From Achromobacter sp. AONIH1 (GTDB lineage: Bacteria; Pseudomonadota; Gammaproteobacteria; Burkholderiales; Burkholderiaceae_B): 64,000 nucleotides of DNA. The stretch is from positions 2,976,001 to 3,040,000 of the forward strand of contig NZ_CP026124.1 of the NCBI RefSeq assembly GCF_002902905.1. The letters run 5' to 3'. Shown piece by piece: positions 63,949 to 64,000 of the stretch. The position numbers were made by a program, and so were the translations under genes. Position 1 is the stretch's first letter, and every line of letters starts with the position of its first letter. The notes under the pieces are model-generated. The model saw only the letters and a list, made by a program, of their open reading frames with translations, did not search any database and had not been told where the DNA came from.

Positions 63949-64000
63949 GGGGTGGCGGGTTTGTCGTCGGTGGTCGGGGGCGCGGCTTGGGCCTGCGCGC
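63945..64000 (-). CDS. 3' end of a gene upstream of the NfrA-like gene
   Basis: Only the last 17 codons are in the window. They encode a hydrophilic tail AQAQAAPPTTDDKPATP. The stop overlaps the next gene's start in ATGA, so the two are coupled. By analogy with nfrA-nfrB this could be an inner-membrane glycosyltransferase, but nothing in these residues shows it. Confidence 0.55.
   Translation of the reverse strand, partial: AQAQAAPPTTDDKPATP

Overview
The window is high-GC, densely coded chromosome from a betaproteobacterium of the Alcaligenaceae, most likely Bordetella or Achromobacter. This is inferred from gene content: ftrABCD ferrous-iron uptake, an FHA-type TpsA protein with an ESPR signal, a phaC-phaB-phaR set, paired cyanophycin synthetases with a DUF1854 partner, and a Dlt/Dra-like surface-modification operon. 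I see no rRNA, tRNA, CRISPR array, insertion sequence or prophage gene.

Layout. 1-5330: the 3' part of an OPT peptide transporter, a UraD-like/allantoate-amidohydrolase fusion, and ACC deaminase (acdS) divergent from its Lrp-type regulator. 5677-12603: the 2-oxoglutarate dehydrogenase operon sucA-sucB-lpdA, then zapE. 12688-15592: a Fur-box-like site, a DUF3649-PepSY-DUF3325 membrane trio tied to siderophore use, and a DinB protein. 15622-18040: two divergent citrate-synthase-family genes, one carrying an N-terminal HTH. 18125-23634: trpS with a C-terminal extension, an orphan FHA/GLUG adhesin and an unrecognised 167-aa protein. 23945-31425: tex, a DinG/YoaA-type helicase, bamD, rluD and pgeF. 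31562-34696: polyhydroxybutyrate genes phaC, phaB, phaR. 34908-38090: ftrABCD. 38182-40453: a PhzF-family enzyme, a small stress-type cassette (CsbD, DUF1328, BON) and a tiny lipoprotein. 40529-48832: the cyanophycin locus. 48977-53854: a FemAB/GNAT-like protein, a ferritin-like DUF455 protein, an MltB-type transglycosylase, YidB and a DUF4434 lipoprotein.

53876-64000 holds what I consider the most unusual system: one minus-strand operon of at least nine tightly packed genes. In transcription order they are the tail of an upstream gene, an NfrA-like outer-membrane protein, two AlgX/AlgJ-like SGNH proteins, an MBOAT acyltransferase, an acyl carrier protein, a DltA-like adenylating enzyme, an AlgF-like periplasmic protein and an acyl-CoA dehydrogenase. 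It combines Gram-positive dlt logic (activate an amino acid, load a carrier protein, export it through an MBOAT) with alginate-type O-acylation proteins and an NfrA glycan-export protein. I infer that it exports a glycan and decorates it with an acyl or aminoacyl group that may first be oxidised on the carrier protein.

The second standout is the cyanophycin locus. Its two adjacent synthetases appear to have diverged in complementary domains: one has the canonical N and ATP-grasp motifs, the other the canonical Mur-ligase motifs. This suggests an obligate two-subunit synthetase.
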